DNA from: Sediminitomix flava
Lineage (GTDB): Bacteria; Bacteroidota; Bacteroidia; Cytophagales; Flammeovirgaceae
Direction: 5' to 3'
Assembly (NCBI RefSeq): GCF_003149185.1
Contig: NZ_QGDO01000003.1
Span: 512,379-576,378, forward strand
Length of the DNA stretch: 64,000 nt
Shown here: piece by piece, positions 56,662 through 64,000 of the stretch
Numbering within the stretch: position 1 is the first letter of the stretch
Layout of the letters: every line of letters begins with the position of its first letter
Program-made: the position numbers and the translations under genes
Notes under the pieces: generated by a model
Databases searched by the model: none
Seen by the model: the letters and a program-made list of their open reading frames with translations, nothing else
What the model was told of the DNA's origin: nothing

Positions 56662-56697
56662 AAAACAGTGATTCTTATCGGAATCGCTGTTTTTTTA
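56662..56697 (+). terminator. terminator after dut
   Basis: 11-bp stem with one G-T pair (56664-56674 with 56681-56691), then seven T residues. Confidence 0.85.
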
Positions 56698-56748
56698 TAA
56701 AACAAAGTGTCATATTGATCGTTAGTTATATCGTAAAAAAGCAAAATT

Positions 56749-57240
56749 ATGTATAAGGAAATCAATACAATTAGCCCTTCTTCGAAAGTTTGGATTTATC
56801 AGGCTTCAAGAGAATTAACACAAGACGAACAAAAGGATATTCAAATTGCTTTAAGAGGGTTTGTAGAAAGTTGGCAAACGCACGGAGCACCTGTTTTCGG
56901 ATCATGCGATATTTTGTACAAACGTTTTCTTCTAATTTTGGCAGAGGAAGATCAAAATGCTCCTTCTGGTTGCTCAATTGATAGTTCTGTAGGTTTGATT
57001 AGAGAAATCGAAAATAAATATCAAATCACTCTTTTAGATCGTTCTCAGATCGCTTTGATGAATACTGATGGAGATATTTTTACAAAAGGGCTAAATGAGC
57101 TAAAAGAAGCCGTAAGTTCTGGTGAGATTAGTGAAGAAACTACAGTATTTAATAATACGATCACTAATTATCAGTCATTTGAAAGTTCTTGGAAGCAAAA
57201 AGCTTCTGAAAGTTGGATGAAGAAGTATTTCAAAAATTAG
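56749..57240 (+). CDS. conserved Bacteroidota protein of unknown function
   Basis: 163 residues, soluble. Features are SSKVWIYQASRELTQDEQ, LRGFVESWQTHG, RFLLILAEEDQNAPSGCSIDSSVGLIREIE, and NNTITNYQSFESSWKQKASESWMKKYF. Homologues are widespread in the phylum and are often labelled 'ABC transporter ATPase', but no Walker A, Walker B or signature motif is present, so that name is not supported. The conserved Cys in SGCSIDSS looks like a functional site. It stands alone after the dut terminator. Confidence 0.8.
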   Translation: MYKEINTISPSSKVWIYQASRELTQDEQKDIQIALRGFVESWQTHGAPVFGSCDILYKRFLLILAEEDQNAPSGCSIDSSVGLIREIENKYQITLLDRSQIALMNTDGDIFTKGLNELKEAVSSGEISEETTVFNNTITNYQSFESSWKQKASESWMKKYFKN

Positions 57241-57328
57241 TTTATTTATAATAAATAGGTTATAATTAAGCTTATTGAGACTTTGAGTATATTTTTTGTA
57301 TGTGCTCCCTTGTAAAATTCCTTAGCTT

Positions 57329-57718
57329 ATGATTAGAAATTACCAATCAAGGAAAAAGGGGCTTCTGTTTTGTTTGTTACTCGTTTTAAGTTGTTTTTCT
57401 ACTTCTTTTGCGAGTTTTCCTACAGTGCTTACTTTTTCTGAAATAGATACAGATTTGACTTTTGAAGTTAGCCCGAACCCAAGTTCTGGAGATCATATAA
57501 AGCTTGTTATTGAGTCTGTTGAAGAAATTGATGCACTAGAAGTTATTATTTATGACACGATTGGGGGAATAGTTTTTAAAGAACTAACTCAAATTGGTCA
57601 AAAGAATGAAAAAACAGTTTTTTCAATTTCACCAAAAGATAAACTAACTCCGGGTCTCTATTTCTTGAGTTTAAAAACTCACGATAAGAAAGTAACGAAA
57701 AGATTAATTATCATATAA
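57329..57718 (+). CDS. tiny protein made only of a signal peptide and a T9SS type A sorting domain
   Basis: 129 residues: basic N-terminus, signal peptide (GLLFCLLLVLSCFSTSFAS), about 15 linker residues, then a complete C-terminal sorting domain from about 45 (FEVSPNPSSGDHIKLVIES...VIIYDTIGGIVFKEL...LTPGLYFLSLKTHDKKVTKRLIII). There is no cargo domain. It may be a decoy, a structural subunit, or the remnant of a longer protein whose middle was lost. It ends just before a terminator, so the gene looks intact. Confidence 0.85.
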   Translation: MIRNYQSRKKGLLFCLLLVLSCFSTSFASFPTVLTFSEIDTDLTFEVSPNPSSGDHIKLVIESVEEIDALEVIIYDTIGGIVFKELTQIGQKNEKTVFSISPKDKLTPGLYFLSLKTHDKKVTKRLIII

Positions 57719-57723
57719 ATTCA

Positions 57724-57757
57724 TTGCCATCTCTATAAAGGATGGCATTTTTTTTTT
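57724..57757 (+). terminator. terminator after the CTD-only gene
   Basis: 7-bp stem TGCCATC/GATGGCA (57725-57731 with 57741-57747) followed by ten T residues. Confidence 0.88.
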
Positions 57758-57767
57758 GATGAACACA

Positions 57768-58712
57768 ATGGAAAATAGAGTAACAAAACTTTTTAACATC
57801 AAATACCCAATTGTACAAGGAGGTATGGTTTGGTGTAGTGGATGGAAGCTAGCCTCAGCAGTGAGTAATGCTGGAGGTTTAGGAATTATTGGTGCAGGTT
57901 CTATGCATCCTGAGATCTTATTGGAACATATCCAGAAATGTAAACAAGCTACAGATGCTCCTTTTGCTGTAAATATTCCGCTTCTTTATCCTGAAATGGA
58001 TAACCTTATTTCAATTATCATTGAGAATAAAGTACCAATCGTATTTACATCTGCAGGAAATCCTAAAGCTTGGACTTCCCATTTGAAAGAACAAGGAATT
58101 ACCGTTGTTCATGTTGTTTCAAGTGTGAAGTTTGCCTTAAAAGCTGAGGCTGCAGGAGTTGATGCAATCGTGGCTGAAGGTTTTGAAGCAGGAGGACATA
58201 ATGGGCGTGAAGAAACAACTACTATGTGTTTGATCCCTGAGGTTTCTAAAGCTGTAAATATCCCTGTAATTGCTGCAGGAGGAATCGGTGGAGGTAAATC
58301 TATGCTTGCTGCTTTTGCCTTAGGTGCTGAAGGAGTTCAAATGGGTAGTGCATTTGCGGCTACTGTAGAATCTTCTGCTAGTAAAGAGTTTAAAGAAGAA
58401 GTTATTAAGGCAAAAGAAGGTGATACTTCATTGACCTTAAAAGCAGTAACTCCAGTCCGTTTGTTAAAGAATGATTTTTACAGTAGAGTCAAAGAAGCAG
58501 AAGACAGAGGTGCTTCTAAAGAAGAGTTGAGAGAGCTTTTGGCAAAAAGAAGAGCGAAAAAAGGAATTTTTGAAGGTGATTTGATAGAAGGTGAATTGGA
58601 AATAGGACAAGTTTCTGCAAGTATTGATTCACTAAAAACGGCTTCAGAAGTAGTAAAAGATACTTGGGAAGAATTTTTAGATGAAAGAAAAAGAATTAGC
58701 TCACTCTTTTAA
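57768..58712 (+). CDS. nitronate monooxygenase / 2-nitropropane dioxygenase family flavoprotein
   Basis: 314 residues from ATG 57768 (MENRVTKLFNIKYPIVQGGM). Upstream in-frame starts (ATG 57759, TTG 57756) fall against or inside the T-run of the preceding terminator and are unlikely. It is an FMN-binding TIM barrel with YPIVQGGMVWCSGWKLASAVSNAGGLGIIGAGSM, the catalytic His region EGFEAGGHNGRE and the phosphate-binding PVIAAGGIGGG...GAEGVQMGSAF. It oxidises nitronates. FabK-type enoyl-ACP reductases share this fold and cannot be fully excluded. Confidence 0.88.
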   Translation: MENRVTKLFNIKYPIVQGGMVWCSGWKLASAVSNAGGLGIIGAGSMHPEILLEHIQKCKQATDAPFAVNIPLLYPEMDNLISIIIENKVPIVFTSAGNPKAWTSHLKEQGITVVHVVSSVKFALKAEAAGVDAIVAEGFEAGGHNGREETTTMCLIPEVSKAVNIPVIAAGGIGGGKSMLAAFALGAEGVQMGSAFAATVESSASKEFKEEVIKAKEGDTSLTLKAVTPVRLLKNDFYSRVKEAEDRGASKEELRELLAKRRAKKGIFEGDLIEGELEIGQVSASIDSLKTASEVVKDTWEEFLDERKRISSLF

Positions 58713-58727
58713 TTAATGAGCCATCGA

Positions 58728-59156
58728 TTATTTCATGATCAGAACCACTGAAACCATTGCGATAATAGCTACAACAGCAGAGATTAATGATGAATTACGA
58801 ATCTGCTTTGTAGCTGTTATTTTAAAGTCTTCATATTCTGATCTTAGACTCAATATCTCATTTTTAAGATTTTCAATATCTTCTTCCTGTTTTTTTGTTT
58901 TTTGAGCGTTTTCAGTGATTGTGTTTTCATACTCACTAGTCAAACCTCTAATATTTTTTATGGATTCTTGAATTTCGTCTTCAAGATGTTTTGCCACTTC
59001 TTTCTGAGCTACTATTTCTTGACTTACTTTTGTAAATTGATGTGCTTGTTGTTCTGAATATTCAGCCAATTTCTTTTCCACTATTTTTTGTGTTGAAGTA
59101 TCAATTTTTTGTTTTAACTCCTCAAATTTTTCTGAGATATTTTCAATCCATTTCAT
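58728..59156 (-). CDS. coiled-coil protein with C-terminal membrane anchor
   Basis: 142 residues. Residues 1 to about 115 are one long charged coiled coil (KFEELKQKIDTSTQKIVEKKLAEYSEQQ and so on). The last ~18 residues (SLISAVVAIIAMVSVVLIMK) form a single hydrophobic helix ending in one Lys, i.e. a tail anchor. No family recognised. Monocistronic and convergent with the nitronate monooxygenase gene. Confidence 0.75.
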   Translation of the reverse strand: MKWIENISEKFEELKQKIDTSTQKIVEKKLAEYSEQQAHQFTKVSQEIVAQKEVAKHLEDEIQESIKNIRGLTSEYENTITENAQKTKKQEEDIENLKNEILSLRSEYEDFKITATKQIRNSSLISAVVAIIAMVSVVLIMK

Positions 59157-59477
59157 AATTATTGATTTGTAGTTTTAGTGATAACAAGATTTGATACGGA
59201 TGAAACTATCGATATGTTCTCAATTCTAACTTATTTTTATAATAATCATTTAAAACTGAAGTCATAAATTCTTATTTCATACTCCTAAAAAGCTATTTTA
59301 TTGACGTAGTATTCGGTTTTAAAATCCTCTTTTTTGACTTGCTATAAGTCAATAATTGTTAGTAATGTCAGAATCTTATGATTTATTTTCAGCTGTTGAT
59401 GAATATCAACAGAGGGTTTGTGCTATTCTTGTAACTTCATTTACTTGAATTTATTAACCACCCTTATTAACATAAGA
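59157..59477. other. 321-bp divergent intergenic region
   Basis: AT-rich, with a small hairpin GTTGATGAATATCAAC near 59395. No ORF or RNA gene recognised; promoters of both flanking genes are expected here. A TTG-initiated extension of the next gene into this region (from 59418) looks artificial. Confidence 0.5.
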
Positions 59478-60335
59478 ATGAGATTAAGAAACATATCATG
59501 GATTCTAGTTCTGATTCCTTTAGTGGCCTTACGTCCTTTTAAAGACAAAAAAGAATCTGACCGTTCAAAAATGGGATTAAAAGGAAATGTAAAAAGTATA
59601 GAAGTAGAATATGGTAAGGTTACAAATGAAAATGGTGTTTGGAAGTTAGGAGAGAAACCATTCAATAATGCGAAAGAAAAGACCACATTTTTACCTTCAG
59701 GAAATATAGCGCTTAAAACAATTTTCAGTAGTTCGGGAGATCAGCAATATAAGTTTCAATATTTCTATAAAGGAGATCAACTAGACTCAATGCTGCAATA
59801 TTATAGTGAAGACGAACCTACTTATAAAACCATTTATGAGTTTAGTAAAGATAAACCAAGTCAATTACTATCTTCTGTACTCTATGAATTTGTAGATAAT
59901 ACAAAGGCAGGGAAAACAGATTATTTTTATGATAAGAAAGGTAATTTGATTGGTCGTAAGAACATGAATTCTGCAGATGAAACTAATGTAGAAGAAGTAT
60001 TTGAGTATAAGAAAAGACAAAAAGTACGATACAAGAAGTATATAGCTTCAGAACAGTATACAATAATTCAGGAGTATGAGTATAATAAGCAAAAGCTCGT
60101 TTCTCAGATTTTATCTAAGTCAATAACAGGTCAGGTACAGACGAAGAAAGTGTTGGCTTATGATGAAAATGGAAACCTACTTAGTTCAAGAATTTATAAT
60201 CCAGATGATCAACTTGCAGAAGAAAGGACTTTTGAATATACTTTTGATGATAAAGGGAATTGGGTTCAGAAAGTAGTTATTGAAAATGGAGAGCCGTATT
60301 TTATGACGGTTAGAAAAATAGAATATTTTAATTAA
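59478..60335 (+). CDS. exported YD/MORN-like repeat protein, function unknown
   Basis: 285 residues from ATG 59478 (MRLRNISWILVLIPLVAL, a signal-type helix). The body consists of antiparallel strand repeats such as FQYFYKGDQLDSMLQYY, TDYFYDKKGNLIGRK, LAYDENGNLLSSRIYN and FDDKGNWVQKVV, the 'Y-D-x-x-G-N' pattern seen in RHS/YD-type proteins but far shorter than true RHS. It probably lies in the periplasm or at the surface. Single gene sharing a bidirectional terminator. Confidence 0.78.
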   Translation: MRLRNISWILVLIPLVALRPFKDKKESDRSKMGLKGNVKSIEVEYGKVTNENGVWKLGEKPFNNAKEKTTFLPSGNIALKTIFSSSGDQQYKFQYFYKGDQLDSMLQYYSEDEPTYKTIYEFSKDKPSQLLSSVLYEFVDNTKAGKTDYFYDKKGNLIGRKNMNSADETNVEEVFEYKKRQKVRYKKYIASEQYTIIQEYEYNKQKLVSQILSKSITGQVQTKKVLAYDENGNLLSSRIYNPDDQLAEERTFEYTFDDKGNWVQKVVIENGEPYFMTVRKIEYFN

Positions 60336-60376
60336 AAAAAATCCCTAACATGAACTCTCATGTTAGGGATTTTTTA
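60333..60376. terminator. bidirectional terminator
   Basis: Perfect stem of 13 bp or more (60341-60353 with 60358-60370), ACTC loop, A-run on the left and T-run on the right. Confidence 0.92.
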
Positions 60377-61477
60377 TCGATTGATAGGAAATGATTCCAT
60401 GAGTTTCTTTCGATAAGTTCTGTCTCGAATAATTCTTAAACCAAATTGATTCAGCTCTTTTGAGAGTCGAATGTGTTCTGATTCATTCATCCCTGTTACT
60501 ACCAAAATCATTTCTGTTTGCTTTCCGTATAAGTCTTCGCCATACATTCCAATAACTAGGGTGTTAAGGTAAGATCCTGTAGTAAATCCACAATGTTTTA
60601 GGTCTTTGCTAACCTCAGGTGATTTCATGATTTCCAATTCTAAGGTTTCAGAAATTACTTTATTGACCTTGTTCGGAAAAGAACTTTTAGAGTTGATCTG
60701 ATGAAGTACTTTGATGTAGTTTTCTACTTTTTCTTTTCTACTTTGATCAACCCAGATTTTAGCTATTTTTTTAAATGTGGCAGGGTTAACTTCAAGATCA
60801 TTTTCTTTATATGTATTATCAAAATCATCTCTTAAGGCATTATGAACTTCCCAAGACTTACTAGCTTTGTCTTTCTCTGATAAATTATTCAGATAGTATT
60901 CAAAGCCATCAGCATTCTTTACGGATTGAGCTTGGAAAAAGTGCTGAGAAGAAGGATAAGGATAGAAGTCTAAATCTTTCAATCCTAATTTTTTTAATCT
61001 TGATTCAATTGCCCCTTTACCAAGAAGTTCTACAAGATATTCGTGACAAGCATCTACATTGAACAACATCATTCCCATAGCTACATCTTGAAGCATGATT
61101 TTGTTGTTCTGAATTTTTCCAGATCGTTCGAGGTGATCTTGCCAGAATTTAGTAGAAATATTATTCATTTGATACACATTTAAATCTCGTATTGAGATTC
61201 TGTAATCAGGAGTGAAATTCCCATTTGCAATCTGATAAGCATATTCAATTAGAATTGGGAAGTTTTGTAGGTTCAAAACAGGGAATTCAACATAACTTCC
61301 TACATCAACAAGTCTTGCTTTATCTTGCTGAACAATAAGTGCAAATCTTTCGGGGTGTTGTTTTATATAGGTCGGAATTTCTACAATACTGATTTCAGAG
61401 TTTTCTTCTTGAGCAAAAGAAATAGTGTTGAGAAATGAAAATATTGTTAGAATAGAAAAAAAGAGCCTTTTGTTCAT
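60374..61477 (-). CDS. beta-lactamase-fold (serine hydrolase-like) protein with degenerate active site
   Basis: 367 residues from the ATG at 61477, which opens a signal peptide (MNKRLFFSILTIFSFLN, cleavage near SFAQ). The frame is open to 61513, but that stretch coincides with the dnaX terminator. Layout resembles class A beta-lactamase relatives: FPVLNLQNFPILIEYAYQI stands where SxxK would be, MMLFNVDACHEYLVELLG where SDN would be, and KHCGFTTGSYLNTLVIGMYG where the KTG strand would be. The Ser and Lys of SxxK and the Ser-Asp of SDN are not apparent, so it is probably not a beta-lactamase. It may bind peptidoglycan or be a pseudoenzyme. Confidence 0.65.
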   Translation of the reverse strand: MNKRLFFSILTIFSFLNTISFAQEENSEISIVEIPTYIKQHPERFALIVQQDKARLVDVGSYVEFPVLNLQNFPILIEYAYQIANGNFTPDYRISIRDLNVYQMNNISTKFWQDHLERSGKIQNNKIMLQDVAMGMMLFNVDACHEYLVELLGKGAIESRLKKLGLKDLDFYPYPSSQHFFQAQSVKNADGFEYYLNNLSEKDKASKSWEVHNALRDDFDNTYKENDLEVNPATFKKIAKIWVDQSRKEKVENYIKVLHQINSKSSFPNKVNKVISETLELEIMKSPEVSKDLKHCGFTTGSYLNTLVIGMYGEDLYGKQTEMILVVTGMNESEHIRLSKELNQFGLRIIRDRTYRKKLMESFPINR

Positions 61478-61495
61478 AGCAAGTTTACTGTTTCT

Positions 61496-61531
61496 ATAAA
61501 AAAAGAAAACCATCTAAGCATAGACGGTTTT
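61496..61531 (-). terminator. terminator after dnaX
   Basis: 11-bp stem with one wobble (61506-61516 with 61521-61531), AGCA loop, and a minus-strand T-rich tail (plus-strand A-run 61498-61509). Confidence 0.82.
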
Positions 61532-61587
61532 CCAAAAATAAGGTAGAAATATGAATTAATATTATTTCACTTCTGAATTAAGTTAAT

Positions 61588-62253
61588 TTAACCATCCAGC
61601 TCAAATCCTAGTAATGATCTCATTTCATCCAGAATAGGATATTTCTCTTTTAGATAATTGTATTTCTCAGCTTGAGTGTACAACCTTTTCCCTTCTTTTA
61701 CCTCAACTACTTGAGCATCTAAAGTGATGTAGTCGTTTTGCAGTTGGTCTTTAAGGAAATTGTGAAGCTGTGGTTTTAACTGTTGGAACTGCTGAACTTG
61801 CATTGGGTTAGTCAAAGACACATTGATTTGTGTTTCGCCAACCAGCTTTACAGGACTATCTTCCAATAACAAAACAATCAAAGGACTTACATTCTGTCTT
61901 TTGACTTGTATTACGTATTCAAACCAAACTTTTTCGAGCGTATCTTGATTGAAAGCTCTTTTTCTAAAGCTCTGCTTGACTTGTGTTTTTTGTTGTTTTG
62001 CTTCTTGTGCTTGCTGCTCTTGAACAAGTCGTTGTCCTACATCTTGAATGCTATTTGAGATCGCATTCGTTCTTTTGAAAGTTACAGCTTTTGTACGGGC
62101 AGCTTTAAAAGCAGAAGAAAGCGAGTTTTTCAACTCTGATGTTGGAGCATTGCCTTCTTCTACTTTTTGTGAATTTGCTGCTTGAGGGCTAGGAGTTACC
62201 ACTTTTTTAACTCCTGTATTTGCAAATTGGGCGTTAACCCTTCTTAATCTACT
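61588..62253 (-). CDS. dnaX: DNA polymerase III tau-specific C-terminal segment (-1 frame of dnaX)
   Basis: About 221 residues that are open without interruption from the slippery A run to the stop at 61588. The shorter reading beginning at a GTG (62202, 204 residues) is an artefact of requiring a start codon. Sequence includes a basic/Gln linker (VQEQQAQEAKQQKTQVKQSFRKRAFNQD is the densest part) and a folded C-terminal domain (LEKVWFEYVIQVKRQN...KEKYPILDEMRSLLGFELDG) that matches the domain at the end of Bacteroidota DnaX. It is expressed only if translation or transcription slips by -1 at 62253-62262; the joined protein would be about 599 residues, normal for tau. Confidence 0.85.
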   Translation of the reverse strand, partial: SRLRRVNAQFANTGVKKVVTPSPQAANSQKVEEGNAPTSELKNSLSSAFKAARTKAVTFKRTNAISNSIQDVGQRLVQEQQAQEAKQQKTQVKQSFRKRAFNQDTLEKVWFEYVIQVKRQNVSPLIVLLLEDSPVKLVGETQINVSLTNPMQVQQFQQLKPQLHNFLKDQLQNDYITLDAQVVEVKEGKRLYTQAEKYNYLKEKYPILDEMRSLLGFELDG

Positions 62254-63386
62254 TTTTTTTTTCCTTGCTCTGTGCCAGCAAGGGATAATGCGTGTCGGAT
62301 GCTCACCATCTTCATGAGAGCAAGCTCAACGTGTAATCTCGCATTTTTACTCGTTTTATAGCCTTGATCGCATTGGTTTCCAACTTGAAGGGCTGATAAA
62401 ATGAGCGAGTTTGGAAGTTTTGAAGCCTGTTCTAAATATTTAGCTTTTACTTTCTCAGAAACTTCAAGTAGCGCAACAGTCTGTTGGTCTTTACAAACCA
62501 AAAGATTTCTGAAGTGCTCACAAAGTCCTACTATGAAATTGTGTCCATCAAAGCCTTTTCCTAAAATTTCGTTGAAGGTAAGGAGAACAGTTGCTAAGTC
62601 TTCTTGATGAATACTATCTGCAATTTTGAAGAAGTAATCGTAATCAAGAATGTGAAGGTTATCAATTGTTGTCTGATAATTGACTGTTTTATCTTCTGAG
62701 AAAGTAACAATCATATCAAACATAGAAAGAGCATCACGCATTCCTCCATCAGCTTTTTGAGCGATAAGCATCAAAGCTTCTTGTTCTGCAGTGATTCCTT
62801 CTTCTTGAGCGATAAAAGATAATTGACCAGAAATTTCTTCTACACCAATTCTGTTGAAGTCAAAAATCTGACATCTTGAAAGGATCGTAGGAATGATTTT
62901 ATGTTTTTCTGTAGTAGCCAAAATGAAAATCGCATACTCAGGTGGCTCTTCCAATGTCTTCAGAAAGGCATTGAAGGCTGCATTTGAGAGCATGTGAACC
63001 TCATCAATAATATAAACTTTCTTTTTTCCTGCTTGAGGAGGGTATCTTACTTGATCAACCAAGCTTCTGATATCTTCAACAGAGTTGTTCGAAGCGGCAT
63101 CAAGTTCAATGATATTATATGAGGCATTCTGATTAAAGCTTTTACATGAATTACATTCATTGCAAGGCTCATGGTCAGCCGTTAAATTCTCACAGTTAAT
63201 TGTTTTTGCCAAAATACGGGCACAAGTAGTCTTACCAACACCTCTAGGACCACAGAATAAAAAGGCTTGTGCCAAGTGATTATTCTTGATGGCATTCTTT
63301 AAGGTATTCGTAATGTGCTCTTGTCCGACAACCGTATTGAAGGCACTAGGTCTATATTTTCTGGCAGATACTACGAAATTGTCCAT
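62244..63386 (-). CDS. dnaX: DNA polymerase III gamma subunit, zero-frame product of dnaX
   Basis: 380 residues. The clamp-loader ATPase has Walker A GPRGVGKTT (46-54), the zinc module with C65, C75, C78 and C81, Walker B/SRC region VYIIDEVHMLSNAAFNAFLKTLEEPPE, ILATTEKHKIIPTILSRCQ, sensor 2 GGMRDALS, and the collar domain to about 370. The zero frame ends GKKKVD immediately after the A10 run. Such a product would be gamma-like: able to form the clamp loader but lacking the tau parts that contact polymerase and helicase. It starts at ATG 63384-63386, divergent from truC. Confidence 0.95.
   Translation of the reverse strand: MDNFVVSARKYRPSAFNTVVGQEHITNTLKNAIKNNHLAQAFLFCGPRGVGKTTCARILAKTINCENLTADHEPCNECNSCKSFNQNASYNIIELDAASNNSVEDIRSLVDQVRYPPQAGKKKVYIIDEVHMLSNAAFNAFLKTLEEPPEYAIFILATTEKHKIIPTILSRCQIFDFNRIGVEEISGQLSFIAQEEGITAEQEALMLIAQKADGGMRDALSMFDMIVTFSEDKTVNYQTTIDNLHILDYDYFFKIADSIHQEDLATVLLTFNEILGKGFDGHNFIVGLCEHFRNLLVCKDQQTVALLEVSEKVKAKYLEQASKLPNSLILSALQVGNQCDQGYKTSKNARLHVELALMKMVSIRHALSLAGTEQGKKKVD
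62253..62283 (-). promoter_or_regulatory. dnaX slippage site: A10 run with adjacent 5' stem-loop
   Basis: On the minus strand: CCTTGCT (62283-62277), loop GGCACAG, AGCAAGG (62269-62263), then ten A residues (62262-62253), then GTAGATTAA. The 7-bp stem is perfect and abuts the A run with no gap. The zero frame stops three codons after the run; the -1 frame continues for about 221 codons. This geometry fits programmed -1 frameshifting or stem-loop-assisted transcriptional slippage. Confidence 0.75.
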
Positions 63387-63547
63387 AGAAATTTCTTCAA
63401 AATCAGATGCAATTTAAGGATTCGTTAGATTCTTATTACCATAAACTCCCAAAGAATTTAATTATTTTTGTTCTTCATTTCATTTTTAGAAGATTTTAAG
63501 AAAAGGGAATTAACAATAGTTCTCTGATTTTGAAGAGTCAATACATC

Positions 63548-64000
63548 ATGGAGCAAATAGAACAAGAGCAGAAAGAAATTTTAGAAATTTTGTATCAAGA
63601 TGAATATTACGTAGTGGTTAATAAACCAAACGGTATTTTAGTCCACCGTACGGAGCTTGATACTAAAGCTGAAATTTTTGTAATGACAATCTTAAGAGAT
63701 CAAATCGGTCAGTATGTTTATCCAGTTCATCGGTTGGATAGACCTACTTCTGGTGTGTTGATTTTTGCATTATCTCCAGAAGCTTGTGCTGCTTTACAAG
63801 AGGAGTTCAATGAAAAAAGAGTAAGCAAAAAATACTGGACAATAGTTAGAGGTTATGCTCCTGAAGAGGGGACTATTGATGAACCAATTAAAAGTAGGTA
63901 TCAGAAACATACGAAAGATGCTGTTAGTACTTTCAAAAAGCTAGATCAAGTAGAATTGCCTATTCCAGTTGGTAAATTTCCATGTAGTCGTTTTTCCCTC
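63548..64000 (+). CDS. truC: tRNA pseudouridine(65) synthase TruC, 5' part (runs off the window)
   Basis: 151 codons visible from ATG 63548, with no stop before the window edge. The start region EILEILYQDEYYVVVNKPNGILVHRTELD and VMTILRDQIGQYVYPVHRLDRPTSGVLIFAL follow E. coli TruC closely, with the catalytic Asp at D64 in the HRLD motif. VSKKYWTIVRGYAPEEGTIDEPI, AVSTFKKLDQVELPIPVGKFPCSRFSL continue the same family. RluA-type enzymes share the HRLD motif, but the RDQIG and P(V/I)..GK(F/Y)P phrases favour TruC. It is divergent from dnaX. Confidence 0.9.
   Translation, partial: MEQIEQEQKEILEILYQDEYYVVVNKPNGILVHRTELDTKAEIFVMTILRDQIGQYVYPVHRLDRPTSGVLIFALSPEACAALQEEFNEKRVSKKYWTIVRGYAPEEGTIDEPIKSRYQKHTKDAVSTFKKLDQVELPIPVGKFPCSRFSL

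Noticed and set aside
56749..57240. Label 'ABC transporter ATPase'
   Set aside because: No Walker A, Walker B or signature motif can be found in the 163 residues.
61478..61513. N-terminal extension of the beta-lactamase-fold protein
   Set aside because: It coincides with the tail of the dnaX terminator and would bury the signal peptide.
61588..63386. dnaX as a broken pseudogene
   Set aside because: dnaX is essential, both halves are intact and complete, and the break lies exactly at an A10 run with a stem-loop, as expected for slippage.

Overview
The window comes from an AT-rich (roughly mid-30s % GC) member of the Bacteroidota, most likely a marine Cytophagia/Flammeovirgaceae-type bacterium. 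The evidence is type IX secretion (T9SS) C-terminal sorting domains on a 4,363-residue surface protein and on a 129-residue protein, lipoprotein signals ending in SC or FSC, a one-sulfatase/GH43/GH97/GH15 polysaccharide repertoire, a kynurenine-type tryptophan catabolic operon and very weak Shine-Dalgarno signals. The species assignment is inference.

Layout. 1-3.3 kb: the end of an unknown gene, a 35-codon small ORF with its own terminator, a small membrane protein, a lipoprotein sulfatase and a STAS-like protein. 3.7-16.8 kb: one giant repetitive T9SS-exported protein. 16.9-18.6 kb: a GH43 glycosidase. 18.8-27.3 kb: a tryptophan/kynurenine degradation operon (SDR, aminomuconate-semialdehyde dehydrogenase, RidA-type deaminase, 3-hydroxyanthranilate dioxygenase, ACMS decarboxylase, formamidase-like cyclase, kynureninase, kynurenine 3-monooxygenase). 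It covers all steps from formylkynurenine to about 4-oxalocrotonate; tryptophan 2,3-dioxygenase is not in the window. Genes in this operon are 3-12 bp apart except at three gaps, each filled by palindromic or tandem repeats. 27.4-30.7 kb: a transglutaminase-like lipoprotein and a SusB-type GH97 enzyme.

30.8-42.2 kb is a propionate/methylmalonyl-CoA block: MeaB GTPase, methylmalonyl-CoA epimerase, a four-subunit Na+-pumping methylmalonyl-CoA decarboxylase (carboxyltransferase, small membrane subunit, biotin carrier, membrane beta subunit), an acyl-CoA:carboxylate CoA-transferase and both methylmalonyl-CoA mutase subunits. Together these can interconvert succinyl-CoA and propionyl-CoA and recover decarboxylation energy as a Na+ gradient. 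A diacylglycerol/undecaprenol kinase gene lies beside it.

42.4-64 kb is mixed housekeeping and envelope content: two OmpA-family proteins (one PorE-like), a saccharopine dehydrogenase-like protein, a SpoIIE-type phosphatase followed by a membrane polyferredoxin, GH15, a TPR lipoprotein, enoyl-CoA hydratase, a flippase, dUTPase, a CTD-only T9SS protein, nitronate monooxygenase, a degenerate beta-lactamase-fold protein, dnaX and the start of truC. The dnaX gene is split by a run of ten A residues directly preceded by a perfect 7-bp stem-loop: the zero frame gives a 380-residue gamma-like product and the -1 frame gives a full-length (about 599 residue) tau. This is the most interesting single observation. 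No tRNA, rRNA, CRISPR array, insertion sequence or phage genes were recognised.
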